Part shown: piece by piece, positions 9,287 to 18,028 of the stretch
Position numbering within the stretch: position 1 is the stretch's first letter
Layout: each line of letters starts with the position of its first letter
Assembly (NCBI GenBank): GCA_040365065.1
Contig: BAABNI010000007.1
Span: 62,001 to 126,000, forward strand
Direction of reading: 5' to 3'
From: Pelagadaptatus aseana
GTDB lineage: Bacteria > Pseudomonadota > Gammaproteobacteria > Pseudomonadales > Cellvibrionaceae
DNA: 64,000 nt
Translations under genes and position numbers: made by a program
Notes under the pieces: model-generated
Database searches by the model: none
Told to the model about the DNA's origin: nothing
Seen by the model: only the letters and a program-made list of their open reading frames with translations

Positions 9287-9706
9287 CTAATAATCCACTC
9301 GACCACGATTTTTTTTGATGGCCCCACGCTGGGTTTTCTTATCCATACGGCGCTTTTGTGAGGCTTTGGTCGGTTTGGTTGGTCTGCGTTTTTTACGCAC
9401 CACATTGGCCGAACGGATCAACGCCACCAAACGCTGTAATGCATCCGCACGATTTTTTTCCTGAGTACGAAACTGCTGTGCCTTGATCACAATAACGCCC
9501 TCGCGACTGATACGACTGTCACTCAGCGCTAACAGCTTCTGTTTCAGGGTCTCGGGCAACGAAGACTGGCCTATATCAAAACGCAGATGAATGGCACTTG
9601 AGACCTTGTTGACGTTCTGGCCTCCGGCTCCTTGAGCCCTGATTGCGGATATTTCAATATCCTCTTCACTCAGTGACACCGTATTGGATATTTTCAAATC
9701 AGCCAT
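9287..9706 (-). CDS. arfB: Ribosome rescue hydrolase ArfB (YaeJ)
   Basis: Releases peptides from ribosomes stalled on non-stop mRNA by hydrolysing peptidyl-tRNA. The catalytic GGQ is at residues 28-30 in AIRAQGAGGQNVNK, and the C-terminus is the basic tail that enters the empty mRNA channel (KKRRPTKPTKASQKRR). I chose the Met at 9706, which gives 139 residues like E. coli ArfB. An upstream Met at 9793 would add 29 residues with no family counterpart, and neither start has a clear Shine-Dalgarno. The gene is convergent with the peptidase gene and divergent from the MazG-like gene. Confidence 0.92.
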   Translation of the reverse strand: MADLKISNTVSLSEEDIEISAIRAQGAGGQNVNKVSSAIHLRFDIGQSSLPETLKQKLLALSDSRISREGVIVIKAQQFRTQEKNRADALQRLVALIRSANVVRKKRRPTKPTKASQKRRMDKKTQRGAIKKNRGRVDY

Positions 9707-9845
9707 AAACATTGCATGCCAGTAAACAAAGCCTGTGAGTTTACGTGTCAGAAATCGTTGAAAGAAGAGAAAAGGTCTATAATTTTGTGACATAAAGTAT
9801 AAAAACGCCGAATCAAGGCATCACTCTCCCAAGGACTCAATCACC

Positions 9846-10184
9846 ATGGACATGAAAGAGCTGCTCGATCGCTATAACGACCTCTGTGAAGACAATGACT
9901 GGAATGTATTCCACACCCCAAAGAATCTCTCAGCGGCACTGAGTGTCAATGCGGCCAAAATTTTGGAGCATTTCCAGTGGATTACTGAAGAAGAGTCCTT
10001 TAGTCTTGCAAGAATTACTGACCGAAAAGAAATAATCAGTCAGGAGCTGGCCACCACTTTTTTCAATATTCTGGCTCTAGCCAACAAGCTAAACATTGAT
10101 TTGGAAAGCGCCATCATTAACAAAATGGATGAGGATTCGGCCCGCTATCAGGGCATGCCTGACGATGAAATCGTGGATGAATAA
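9846..10184 (+). CDS. MazG-like nucleotide pyrophosphohydrolase fold, metal ligands lost
   Basis: A 112-residue protein with the all-alpha NTP pyrophosphatase fold of the RS21-C6/dCTPase type: DWNVFHTPKNLSAAL, then the FQW motif (43-45) and a terminal KMDEDSARY helix. Active members carry ExxE at the position of N35-A-A-K38 and ExxD at E67-L-A-T70. Here three of those four acidic metal-binding residues are replaced (N35, K38, T70), so ordinary Mg-dependent hydrolysis is unlikely. It may be a structural or regulatory derivative. An AGGA ribosome-binding site precedes the ATG. The XRE gene follows after 45 bases, probably in the same transcript. Confidence 0.75.
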   Translation: MDMKELLDRYNDLCEDNDWNVFHTPKNLSAALSVNAAKILEHFQWITEEESFSLARITDRKEIISQELATTFFNILALANKLNIDLESAIINKMDEDSARYQGMPDDEIVDE

Positions 10185-10229
10185 CACCACCACTTTTCAC
10201 CTAAGGGCACTCAGGGGAAATCGATTTTT

Positions 10230-10844
10230 ATGAGTGATGACAAGCCGCGCCGTTCCGGCGTTTTCAAAACCCTCAGAAATTACACGGGAGCCATTACCTC
10301 CAGCGTAGTGGATGTGGCCAAAGCGGGGACAGCCATCCCGCTGATGTACACCGACAACTGGCTGAAAGACGTGTTTATGAAAACCGCGGATCCTGAGCGG
10401 ATACAGGCCATGGCCGATGCCGGACGTTTTCTTAAAGACGCACGGGAAGTAGCTGGCCTGAATTTGCTTGAGCTATCTGAAGCACTGGGTCTGAAAGACG
10501 ATGAACTCCTGCGTGAAGTGGAAGAAGGCCGGGCTACCCTGCCCTTCGATATGATTTTGCGCATTGCCGCACTGATTGCACGCCACGACCCCATCCCCTT
10601 TATCATCAAATTTGTCCGTACCTATAATCCGGCTCTGGAACAAAAGCTCGATGCCTGGGGCGTAACCATACTGCCAAAGCAGTACGAGCGGGAAAGACGC
10701 TTTATCAATCTGTTGCGCAAGCACGATGCCCTGCGCAGCATTACTGATGAAGAGTTCGAGCGACTGATCAATTATCAGGACGCCTCGGTTGAATACGCCC
10801 TGACCATTATGAGAAATGAAAAGGAAGTGAATAACCCGGGTTAG
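10230..10844 (+). CDS. XRE-type helix-turn-helix protein
   Basis: A 204-residue protein with a Cro/C1-type DNA-binding domain near residues 65-115 (LKDAREVAGLNLLELSEALG ... VEEGRATLPFDMILRIAALI). The flanks are unusual: about 60 N-terminal residues with a weakly hydrophobic stretch before the HTH, and a C-terminal region with a hydrophobic helix (PIPFIIKFV) and a charged end. Similar proteins occur beside arfB or mazG-like genes in related bacteria, but I do not recall a function. It is cotranscribed with the MazG-like gene and closed by a good terminator whose stem overlaps the stop codon region. Confidence 0.75.
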   Translation: MSDDKPRRSGVFKTLRNYTGAITSSVVDVAKAGTAIPLMYTDNWLKDVFMKTADPERIQAMADAGRFLKDAREVAGLNLLELSEALGLKDDELLREVEEGRATLPFDMILRIAALIARHDPIPFIIKFVRTYNPALEQKLDAWGVTILPKQYERERRFINLLRKHDALRSITDEEFERLINYQDASVEYALTIMRNEKEVNNPG

Positions 10845-10861
10845 ACTCCGGGTTATTTTTT
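10830..10861 (+). terminator. Rho-independent terminator of the mazG-like/XRE pair
   Basis: A 10-bp stem, aataacccgg (10830-10839) with ccgggttatt (10848-10857), and an 8-base loop that contains the XRE stop codon, followed by a T-tract to 10861. Confidence 0.85.
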
Positions 10862-10877
10862 GGGGACCTGTCCGGCA

Positions 10878-11576
10878 TCAGGGCAAGTAAATCTTAAATA
10901 CCCCGCCGCCCAAACTGCCGCCATTGCACAATTCGATGCGCCCCTGAACCTCACCGCGCTTATGCATCTCGGCGGTCTGCTGGGCAAAGTACAAGCCCAG
11001 ATGAGTGCTGCCTTCACTAAAGCTTACCGACTGCTTAAAGCTCTGATCCAAAGCCCCCAACATAAATTGCGGATAACCGGCACCATCATCTTCAATGGTG
11101 ATCACCAGCTGATCGTCCTCGACAATGGCTGACATTTTCATGGACTCTTTGGAGTAACGGGCACCGTTGACCAGAATATTGTGCACCACGCCACCAACCA
11201 GCTCGGAATCGTAATACCAGTACAAATCCTCATCGCAATCCACCTCAACATTCAGGCCATGCATTTCAAATAACATGTGATTGCGGGCAATCTGCTCTTC
11301 CAGTGTTTCGATGGGATAATGCTCATCGACCTGAACCGGCATGCGATTATGTTGCATCCGGTAAATCGACAGCAGCTGAATTAACTCGGTATTGATGCGT
11401 GCAGCTTCGTATTGCAGTACGCCGAACTGTTCGGACTGTTTCTCATTCTGGGGTGGCGTGTCACGGATAATCTCTTCCAGAGAATTCAGCAACATCCCCA
11501 GAGAATTCTTCATATCGTGAACGCTGGAGGCCAAAATCAGGGAAAAATCCGCGGCCTGGTTACTTTTATCGGTCAT
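10878..11576 (-). CDS. Small soluble histidine kinase
   Basis: A 232-residue sensor-less histidine kinase. The phospho-acceptor is H20 in SSVHDMKNSLGMLL, a non-canonical H-box with D-M in place of E-L. The HATPase part shows an N-box (VVHNILVNGARYS), a G1 box (EDDGAGYP) and a G2 box (GSTHLGLYFAQQ). No transmembrane or sensing domain precedes it, so it is cytoplasmic. It lies 21 bases downstream of a receiver-TPR response regulator gene in the same orientation and is presumably its partner. The signal might be supplied by another protein through the TPR region. Confidence 0.88.
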   Translation of the reverse strand: MTDKSNQAADFSLILASSVHDMKNSLGMLLNSLEEIIRDTPPQNEKQSEQFGVLQYEAARINTELIQLLSIYRMQHNRMPVQVDEHYPIETLEEQIARNHMLFEMHGLNVEVDCDEDLYWYYDSELVGGVVHNILVNGARYSKESMKMSAIVEDDQLVITIEDDGAGYPQFMLGALDQSFKQSVSFSEGSTHLGLYFAQQTAEMHKRGEVQGRIELCNGGSLGGGVFKIYLP

Positions 11577-11597
11577 TGGGTTTCTCTTACCTTATTT

Positions 11598-13247
11598 TTA
11601 AGCGTGCGCTTCGCGGCTCAACACCCGCATCATATCCTGCAGCTGTCGATAGCGATTGAATTGAGGATGACTGGTAGAAATCCTCGACTCGACTTTCTTG
11701 AGAATACTCAGGCAAATATCCATCTGTTCTTCGTGAATACCATACTCTTTCATCTCGGAGGCCATGGCTTGCACCAGATTCAGGTGCACCCCAAGATGAT
11801 TGGGAAACAGGCGTTTGGCACGGGAGAAGCACTCAATGGCGGCTTTGTAATCTTTGTTTTTGTAATGACCAATGCCCTCTTTATTAAGCCGTGCCACTTG
11901 CTTGCGATTGTGATCACTGACCGGCTCTTCCAGCAACTGATCAATTTTGCGCAGTGCTGCCTCATCATCCTTGTACTTCTCGAGCAATTGTTTCAGTAAC
12001 TGGTCGGCGCGATCTTTCTGATCCAACTGTCGATAGGTACTGACCAGATCCAGTTCGGAATCCAGCGTCAGATCATCACCCAGAGAATCAATCTTTTCCC
12101 TGACTTCGTCGTAAAGTTTACTGGCCTGAAGTTTCTCGCCACGATTGTGTAGTAACTGACACTCAAGCATTTGTGTCTGCAGCTGCACCTGACTGTCGAG
12201 AGTAAAATGCTTATTGGCATTTTCCAGTGTTCTGAGCGCCTCCCTAGATACATCAGACGCATGTGAATCATGCTCATCAAACAACTTAACGCTGACCCGT
12301 CCCAACTGCATGTGATTGCTGAGACGGTCATGACAGGAATGGGCCCCAAGACGCACTGAGCGACTGTAGGCTTTGGCCGCCACCGAGAAGTCGTTATTGG
12401 CCTCTGCCGTCTCGGCCAGTGACGTTTGTCGCAAGATTGACTTAGGGGAAACGCCCACCGCCGATTCCAGAATTTTTTGCTTGGCCTCCAGATCCTGCTT
12501 GGTATCGTAGGCTTCAGCCAATAAATCATAGGCTTGCATGCAGTACGGATTGTCTTTGAGGATTTTTTTCAACCACTCAATGCTGGTATCCACATCGCCC
12601 TGACGCAACTTCACGGTCGACATCCCCACCTGAGCCCAATCCAGAGCCCGGACTTCCAGAATTTTCTTGAAAACCGCTTCGGCCTCGTCCAGATCGCCGT
12701 TTTTCAGAAACAGATCACCCAGTAATTTCTGGTAGCTGGTGGCATACCGGCTACCACTGTTAATGGCGGTACGAGCGACAGCAATGGCCGCGTCAGTATT
12801 GCCGTCGTTAAGCTGCTGAAAGACAGGCATCATCTCCTGGCGCTGCAGCAGAAGACGATCAAGCCGCTTACGCAGAGTATTACCGGTAATGGGTTTAGTC
12901 AGATAGGCATCCGGGGAATCATCATAGGCCGACAGTACAGTGCTGACACTGGATTCGGCCGACACCATCACAAACAGACTTTCGCGCTTAAGCAAGTTTT
13001 TATGGCGCAACTCCTCCAGCACCTGCTGGCCATTCTTGCCCTGCCCCAGGTTGTAATCACACAAAACCAGATCATAGGCACGCTCGCCACAATGTTTAAT
13101 TGCAGCTTTGCCATGAATGGCGCTCGCAACATTCTGGCAGCCGAACTCCTCCAACATTTTAATCACCGCAATGCGGAAATTGTTGAAATCGTCCACTACC
13201 AGGACTTGCAGCCCACCGTATCCACCAAAAGCCATATTTGAATCCAT
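11598..13247 (-). CDS. Response regulator with C-terminal TPR repeats
   Basis: A 549-residue protein with an N-terminal receiver domain (about 12-130): acidic pair D19/D20, phospho-acceptor D64 in LVLCDYNLG, and Lys in YLTKP. From about residue 150 to the end there are repeated helical hairpins of tetratricopeptide type, for example around GDLFLKNGDLDEAEAVFKKIL and KNKDYKAAIECFSRAKRLFP. The output is therefore protein-protein interaction rather than DNA binding. It forms a two-gene unit with the small histidine kinase downstream. Similar receiver-TPR/kinase pairs occur in Pseudomonas relatives; the controlled process is not known to me. Confidence 0.88.
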   Translation of the reverse strand: MDSNMAFGGYGGLQVLVVDDFNNFRIAVIKMLEEFGCQNVASAIHGKAAIKHCGERAYDLVLCDYNLGQGKNGQQVLEELRHKNLLKRESLFVMVSAESSVSTVLSAYDDSPDAYLTKPITGNTLRKRLDRLLLQRQEMMPVFQQLNDGNTDAAIAVARTAINSGSRYATSYQKLLGDLFLKNGDLDEAEAVFKKILEVRALDWAQVGMSTVKLRQGDVDTSIEWLKKILKDNPYCMQAYDLLAEAYDTKQDLEAKQKILESAVGVSPKSILRQTSLAETAEANNDFSVAAKAYSRSVRLGAHSCHDRLSNHMQLGRVSVKLFDEHDSHASDVSREALRTLENANKHFTLDSQVQLQTQMLECQLLHNRGEKLQASKLYDEVREKIDSLGDDLTLDSELDLVSTYRQLDQKDRADQLLKQLLEKYKDDEAALRKIDQLLEEPVSDHNRKQVARLNKEGIGHYKNKDYKAAIECFSRAKRLFPNHLGVHLNLVQAMASEMKEYGIHEEQMDICLSILKKVESRISTSHPQFNRYRQLQDMMRVLSREAHA

Positions 13248-13367
13248 ACCCCAAAATGGTCACAGCTCAATAGTAGAGTGAAACCACAGAAATTTCACGA
13301 CAACATTGGCATGATCACAGACGACCCATTAAAATTGCGGCCCAGATTCAACTTCGCGATGATCACC

Positions 13368-14108
13368 ATGACCACATCTAACGACAAACCGGACACGCTT
13401 TATGCCAACCCGCTGGAGCAGGTAAAAGGCTTCCGCTTTGACCAGTCAGTGGTGGAAGTGTTCCCCGACATGATCAAGCGCTCTGTGCCCGGCTACGCCA
13501 CCATTATCAGTATGATTGGCAATCTGGCTGAGCGCTACGCCCGCAGTGACAGCCGCTGCTTTGATCTCGGCTGTTCACTGGGCGCGGCCACACTGGCCAT
13601 GCGCCACCGCATTCAGGCCGCCAACTGCGACATTGTTGCCGTCGACAATTCTGCGGCCATGATAGAACGCTGCCGGGAAGTGATGGCCGCCGACAGTGGC
13701 GAAGTGCCGGTGGACCTGATGTGTGCCAATCTTGAAGACGTAAAAATCAGCAATGCCTCGATCGTTGTACTGAACTTTACCCTGCAATTTATTGCCCCGG
13801 AAAAACGCGATGACATCATTCACAGCATCTATCAGGGGCTTAATCCGGGTGGCATATTGATCCTCTCGGAAAAAATTGAGTTTGGCGACAAGCCGCACGA
13901 CGACCTGATGATCGAACTGCATCACAACTTCAAGCGTGCCAATGGCTACAGCGATTTGGAAGTTGCCCAGAAACGCTCAGCCATTGAAAACGTGCTGATT
14001 CCGGAATCTCTGGACAGCCACCTTAAACGCATGCAGCGAGCGGGCTTTGCCAGCTCTGACGTCTGGTTCCAATGTTTTAATTTTGCCTCCATGATTGCCA
14101 TCAAATGA
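13368..14108 (+). CDS. cmoA: Carboxy-S-adenosyl-L-methionine synthase
   Basis: Converts S-adenosylmethionine and prephenate to carboxy-SAM, the donor for the cmo5U34 tRNA wobble modification. The class I methyltransferase glycine loop is DLGCSLGAAT, with AVDNSAAMIERC at the adenosine-binding acidic strand, and the C-terminal HHNFKRANGYSDLE block is typical of CmoA. I chose the Met at 13368 (MTTSNDKPD), which gives 246 residues, close to E. coli CmoA at 247. An upstream Met at 13278 would add 30 residues not found in the family. Its stop overlaps the cmoB start by 4 bases (ATGA). Confidence 0.96.
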   Translation: MTTSNDKPDTLYANPLEQVKGFRFDQSVVEVFPDMIKRSVPGYATIISMIGNLAERYARSDSRCFDLGCSLGAATLAMRHRIQAANCDIVAVDNSAAMIERCREVMAADSGEVPVDLMCANLEDVKISNASIVVLNFTLQFIAPEKRDDIIHSIYQGLNPGGILILSEKIEFGDKPHDDLMIELHHNFKRANGYSDLEVAQKRSAIENVLIPESLDSHLKRMQRAGFASSDVWFQCFNFASMIAIK

Positions 14109-15076
14109 TCGACTTCACAGCCTTTATCAACAGTCTCAAAGGAACTCAACTGGAAGACTGGTGCGATACCCTGCCACAACAACTGGCCGATAACTTCAAC
14201 ACCCGCCGCTACGGTGATTTACCCGGTTGGCTTGATGCTCTGGCACAACTGCCAGAAGTCACAACCGATCAAATCGAACTGAAAGATCGAGTGGCACTCA
14301 CCAGTTCAGAGCGTTTGCCGGAAGCTTCTCTCAAGCTCATCGATCAAAGCCTGCGCGCACTGATTCCATGGCGTAAAGGCCCCTATCAGGTTCACGACAG
14401 TTTTATTGATACCGAGTGGCGCTCAGACTGGAAATGGGACCGGGTTTTGCCCCATCTCGACAAACTGAATAATCGCACCATTCTCGACGTGGGTTGCGGC
14501 AACGGTTACCACTGCTGGCGCATGCTGGGTGAAGGCGCACAACGGGTGATTGGCATAGACCCATCACCGCGCTTTATTGTGCAGTTCAATATGATCAAGC
14601 ACTTTATCGGCGAAGCCCCCGTGGATGTACTGCCTCTGGGAATTGAAGACTTGCCAGCGGATCTGCAGGCCTTTGACACCACTTTCTCCATGGGCGTGCT
14701 CTATCACCGTCGTTCACCCATGGATCATCTGCGTGAGCTGAAAGCGACCCTGAGGCCGGGAGGCCAACTGGTACTGGAGACTCTGGTGATCGAAGGCAAA
14801 CTCGGGGAGGTGCTGGTACCGGAGGGACGTTACGCAAAAATGAATAATGTCTGGTTTTTACCCAGCTGCGACACACTCGTTTCTTGGATGCGCAAATGCG
14901 GATTTAAAAACCCCAGAGTCGTGGACATTAATACCACCACCACCGAAGAGCAAAGGGCCACCGAGTGGATGACCTACCACTCACTGGCGGAGTTCCTCGA
15001 CCCCAACGACAGCTCCCGGACAGCGGAAGGTCACCCGGCACCGGTTCGCGCCGTGATTGTCGCCGAAGCAGGATAA
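14105..15076 (+). CDS. cmoB: tRNA U34 carboxymethyltransferase
   Basis: Uses carboxy-SAM from CmoA to convert 5-hydroxyuridine 34 to 5-oxyacetyl uridine, widening wobble decoding. The 323-residue length is normal. Seen: the N-terminal CmoB domain, WRSDWKWDR before the Rossmann fold, the glycine loop ILDVGCGNGYHCWRML, GIDPSPRFIVQF, and the catalytic-region SMGVLYHRRSPMDHL. Translation is coupled to cmoA by the ATGA overlap. A strong match to a gammaproteobacterial signature pair. Confidence 0.97.
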   Translation: MIDFTAFINSLKGTQLEDWCDTLPQQLADNFNTRRYGDLPGWLDALAQLPEVTTDQIELKDRVALTSSERLPEASLKLIDQSLRALIPWRKGPYQVHDSFIDTEWRSDWKWDRVLPHLDKLNNRTILDVGCGNGYHCWRMLGEGAQRVIGIDPSPRFIVQFNMIKHFIGEAPVDVLPLGIEDLPADLQAFDTTFSMGVLYHRRSPMDHLRELKATLRPGGQLVLETLVIEGKLGEVLVPEGRYAKMNNVWFLPSCDTLVSWMRKCGFKNPRVVDINTTTTEEQRATEWMTYHSLAEFLDPNDSSRTAEGHPAPVRAVIVAEAG

Positions 15077-15145
15077 CCACCGAAGCCTGATAACCGATGA
15101 TTGAAACACGAGGGTCCTGACGGCGCCCTACCTCAATGTCGGCAA

Positions 15146-15688
15146 TCAATCGTCCTGAGGGGTTACCGCAAGCGCCAGACCGAACTCGGCCACTACCTGC
15201 TCACACCATGTATTCAGGCGAGCAGCGGACATCTCTTCCTGCTGATCTTCATCCAGAGCCAGACCAACAAAATGGGTTTTATCCGGAGTCAGTGCTTTTG
15301 AGGCATCGAAATCGTAACCTTCCACCGGCCACAAACCGACGATGGTAGCGCCGTTTGGCACAATCACATCGTGCAACATGCCCATGGCATCAAGAAAGTA
15401 ATCGCCATAACCAAATTGATCACCCAGGCCAACCAATGCCACCAGTTTGCCCGTGAAGTCCACCTCGGCAATATCGTCCCAGAACTCCTCCCAGTCCGAC
15501 TGGATCTGGCCAAAGTCCCAAGTGGGAATACCCAGAATCACATATTGATAATCTGCAAATTCCAACTGGGTAACATCGGCAATATCGTGCACATCCACAT
15601 TATCCTCACCCAGCCGTTGCTGGATACGATAGGAAATGGACTCTGTATTGCCCTCGTCACTCCCAAAGAAAAGACCAATTTTTGACAC
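15146..15688 (-). CDS. fldA: Long-chain flavodoxin
   Basis: A 180-residue FMN electron carrier of the long-chain flavodoxin class. The phosphate-binding loop is GSDEGNTES near the N-terminus; the two isoalloxazine-flanking loops are seen as IPTWDFGQIQSDW and LGDQFGYGDYFLDA, the latter with the long-chain insertion. Likely partners are ferredoxin(flavodoxin)-NADP reductase and Fe-S or radical-SAM enzymes. The start is GTG at 15688 with AGGGTG 6 bases upstream. It is convergent with cmoB and divergent from the CpxR-like gene. Flavodoxins are often induced by iron limitation, but I see no clear Fur box here. Confidence 0.95.
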   Translation of the reverse strand: MSKIGLFFGSDEGNTESISYRIQQRLGEDNVDVHDIADVTQLEFADYQYVILGIPTWDFGQIQSDWEEFWDDIAEVDFTGKLVALVGLGDQFGYGDYFLDAMGMLHDVIVPNGATIVGLWPVEGYDFDASKALTPDKTHFVGLALDEDQQEEMSAARLNTWCEQVVAEFGLALAVTPQDD

Positions 15689-15782
15689 TGAAGCACCCTG
15701 CTGGCTATTAGATTTCGGGGGCGAATTTTCCCAGTTCTAATCGCGATAGGCAACCATCAGCCGGCCAGATGAAAATGGCGGT

Positions 15783-15807
15783 GTTAAGATTGGTAAAAGC
15801 CGGTTAT
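15783..15807 (+). promoter_or_regulatory. Three phased GTAAA-like half-sites upstream of the CpxR-like gene
   Basis: Direct repeats GTTAA (15783-15787), GTAAA (15793-15797) and GTTAT (15803-15807), each start 10 bases from the last, about 115 bases before the response regulator start. This spacing fits tandem binding by an OmpR-family regulator, and the half-site resembles the CpxR box (GTAAA-N5-GTAAA). Autoregulation is an inference. Confidence 0.4.
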
Positions 15808-15919
15808 AGCGCCATGACAGTCTCAGCTCAACTGGTTAACCTAGACATATTGGTAAACAAAGATTATTGCGCCAAACTTACGTCAACAGATCAATCAGCC
15901 GGACCATACCCATAACAAT

Positions 15920-16609
15920 ATGAGCAAACTTCTACTAGTCGATGACGATAAAGAACTGAGTAAACTACTCGGGGAATACCTGATCAACGAGGGCTTTGAA
16001 GTCACCCTCGCCCACGACGGTGAAGAAGGCGTTATACAGGCGTCGAAAAGAGACTACGACGCCATTGTGCTTGACGTTATGATGCCCAAACTCAATGGCC
16101 TGGAAGCCTTGCGCAAAATCCGCGAACAAAAGCAGACCGCCATATTGATGCTCACCGCCAAAGGCGAAACCATCGATCGTATCGTTGGTCTGGAAATGGG
16201 GGCCGATGACTACCTGCCCAAACCCTGTAACCCAAGAGAGCTGGTGGCTCGATTACGGGCGATCTTACGCCGCGGCAACACTGAGGAAGAAGCTGAACCG
16301 GCCCAGGATGAAATCCAGGTCAATCAGCTCTATCTGCACAACAAAAGCCACTCGGTATTTTTTGATGAGAAACCCGTCACCCTGACCGGTGCAGAATTCA
16401 CCGTTCTGGAATTGCTGATGCGCTCGGCCGGTGAAGTGATCAGCAAAGAATTACTGACCGAAAAAGCCCTCAACCGCAAACTGACCCCCTACGACCGCAG
16501 CATTGATGTCCACGTCAGCAATATTCGCAAAAAACTGACCAATGCCGGAGCCAACAAAGAGTTGATCATCAATATCCGCGGCGCCGGTTATATGTTGACC
16601 ATCCAGTGA
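15920..16609 (+). CDS. OmpR-family response regulator (CpxR-like)
   Basis: A 229-residue response regulator: receiver domain (about 3-115) with acidic pair D8/D9, phospho-acceptor D52 in IVLDVMMPKLNG, T in LMLTAKG and K in YLPKPC, then a winged-helix DNA-binding domain (about 135-225) ending in IRGAGYMLT. Sequence and pairing with the following kinase resemble the CpxR/CpxA envelope-stress system. The kinase gene starts 19 bases downstream. Phased GTAAA-like repeats upstream suggest feedback on its own promoter. The CpxR name is a best guess; other OmpR-family members share these features. Confidence 0.88.
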   Translation: MSKLLLVDDDKELSKLLGEYLINEGFEVTLAHDGEEGVIQASKRDYDAIVLDVMMPKLNGLEALRKIREQKQTAILMLTAKGETIDRIVGLEMGADDYLPKPCNPRELVARLRAILRRGNTEEEAEPAQDEIQVNQLYLHNKSHSVFFDEKPVTLTGAEFTVLELLMRSAGEVISKELLTEKALNRKLTPYDRSIDVHVSNIRKKLTNAGANKELIINIRGAGYMLTIQ

Positions 16610-16628
16610 CCAGCTACCCGACCCAGAC

Positions 16629-18011
16629 ATGAGCAAGCTCTACTTCAAAATCTTTCTGTCCTTCTGGCTGGTAATGATCCTGACCGTGGTGAGCTCCAGC
16701 TTTATTACCCACTGGTTCAATCTGGGCGCAGACAAACATCTGGTAGCAAAGCACGATGATCCTTTTGACGGACCAGGCGGCCGCCTGTTAAGGGAAATAG
16801 TCAGTAATGCGGTTAACTTCCCTCTCGAAGAAGTCACTCATGGCTTACAGCAAATGCCGGAATGGGCTATTGAGAGCCTGTATATTCTTGATGAAACCGG
16901 TGAAGACGTATTGCGGCGACCGTTGCCAGAAACTGTCGCAACCTTCTCCGGCAAAGTGACCGACAAACACCCCTTCTATCGCAAGCGTCTCAACCAGTAC
17001 ACCGTCTATGTCCGTCAGATTCAGCTGATTGATGGCCACAGAGTCAAACTGATAGCCACTCCTCCCAACGACAACAGCTTTGGCTGGAAACTGTTTTTCA
17101 ACAACGCCTGGATCTTTCTACTGACCTGCATCCTGATCACGGGGCTGTGTTGTTATTTTATTGCCCGCTATATGAGCAGGGACTTCAACACCATCAAAAA
17201 GGCCACCATGAGCCTGGCTGAAGGCGACTGGAATGCCCGGATTTCTGATGGGGTGTGTAGCGGCCACACGGAGTTCAGCAAGCTGGCCCGTAACTTCAAT
17301 TACATGGCCGACAATCTGCAGAAATCAATGCTGGAGCAAAAGCGCCTGATCAAGGATGTCTCCCATGAGCTCAGATCGCCCCTGGCTCGCCTGCAAGTAG
17401 CGCTGGCTATTGTCCAGCAAAAGGCCAACGATGAGATCAAAGACGAACTCTTCAGAATCAAGGACGCTGCCGACTACCTTAATGATGTGATTTCCAACAT
17501 CCTGTCTCTACCCATCAACGATCAGCAAAGCTGGCAACTCGATGACGTAGTGGAGCTTAATTCCATGCTCTCGCTGGTGGTGGATCAAAACCGTCCGGAA
17601 GCCGACGACAAGCAGGTTAACGTTATCTTCAGAAGCAAACTGGATGAAGCTATTGTCATGAGCCGGAGCAACACACTGGTCGGCGTATTTGACAATGTGT
17701 TACGTAACGCCGTGCACTATACCGCCGAAGCCACAACCATCGACGTGTTACTCGATCAGTGTGGCGAAAACTACTGCATTCGCTTTCAGGATCAGGGCCC
17801 CGGGGTGCCTGAAGAAAACCTTAAGGGTATCTTCAAGCCGTTTTTCCGAACCTGTGAGGCCCGCAATCGTGAGAGTGGTGGCTACGGCCTGGGACTGGCC
17901 ATTGCCGAGCGCACCATCAAACTGCACCACGGTACCATCAGCGCCAAAAACGTCGATCCGACCGGTCTGGAAGTTGAAATCAACCTGCCCCGAACCAATC
18001 TGGATGAATAA
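16629..18011 (+). CDS. Sensor histidine kinase (CpxA-like)
   Basis: A 460-residue inner-membrane kinase that presumably phosphorylates the regulator encoded just upstream. Layout: TM1 (about 8-28), a periplasmic sensor of about 125 residues, TM2 (about 156-178), HAMP (about 180-235), HisKA with H246 in DVSHELRSPLARLQ, and HATPase with an N-box LRNAVHY, G1 QDQGPGVP and G2 GYGLGLAIAER. The H-box and the arrangement match CpxA-type kinases. The periplasmic sensor is short and has no recognised ligand pocket, so the stimulus is open. Confidence 0.88.
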   Translation: MSKLYFKIFLSFWLVMILTVVSSSFITHWFNLGADKHLVAKHDDPFDGPGGRLLREIVSNAVNFPLEEVTHGLQQMPEWAIESLYILDETGEDVLRRPLPETVATFSGKVTDKHPFYRKRLNQYTVYVRQIQLIDGHRVKLIATPPNDNSFGWKLFFNNAWIFLLTCILITGLCCYFIARYMSRDFNTIKKATMSLAEGDWNARISDGVCSGHTEFSKLARNFNYMADNLQKSMLEQKRLIKDVSHELRSPLARLQVALAIVQQKANDEIKDELFRIKDAADYLNDVISNILSLPINDQQSWQLDDVVELNSMLSLVVDQNRPEADDKQVNVIFRSKLDEAIVMSRSNTLVGVFDNVLRNAVHYTAEATTIDVLLDQCGENYCIRFQDQGPGVPEENLKGIFKPFFRTCEARNRESGGYGLGLAIAERTIKLHHGTISAKNVDPTGLEVEINLPRTNLDE

Positions 18012-18028
18012 TCGATTAACCTCAGAAT

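Noticed and set aside
15146..16609. Functional link of flavodoxin with the CpxRA-like pair
   Set aside because: The genes are divergent with 231 bases between them and no shared operator beyond the phased repeats near the regulator; adjacency alone is weak evidence.
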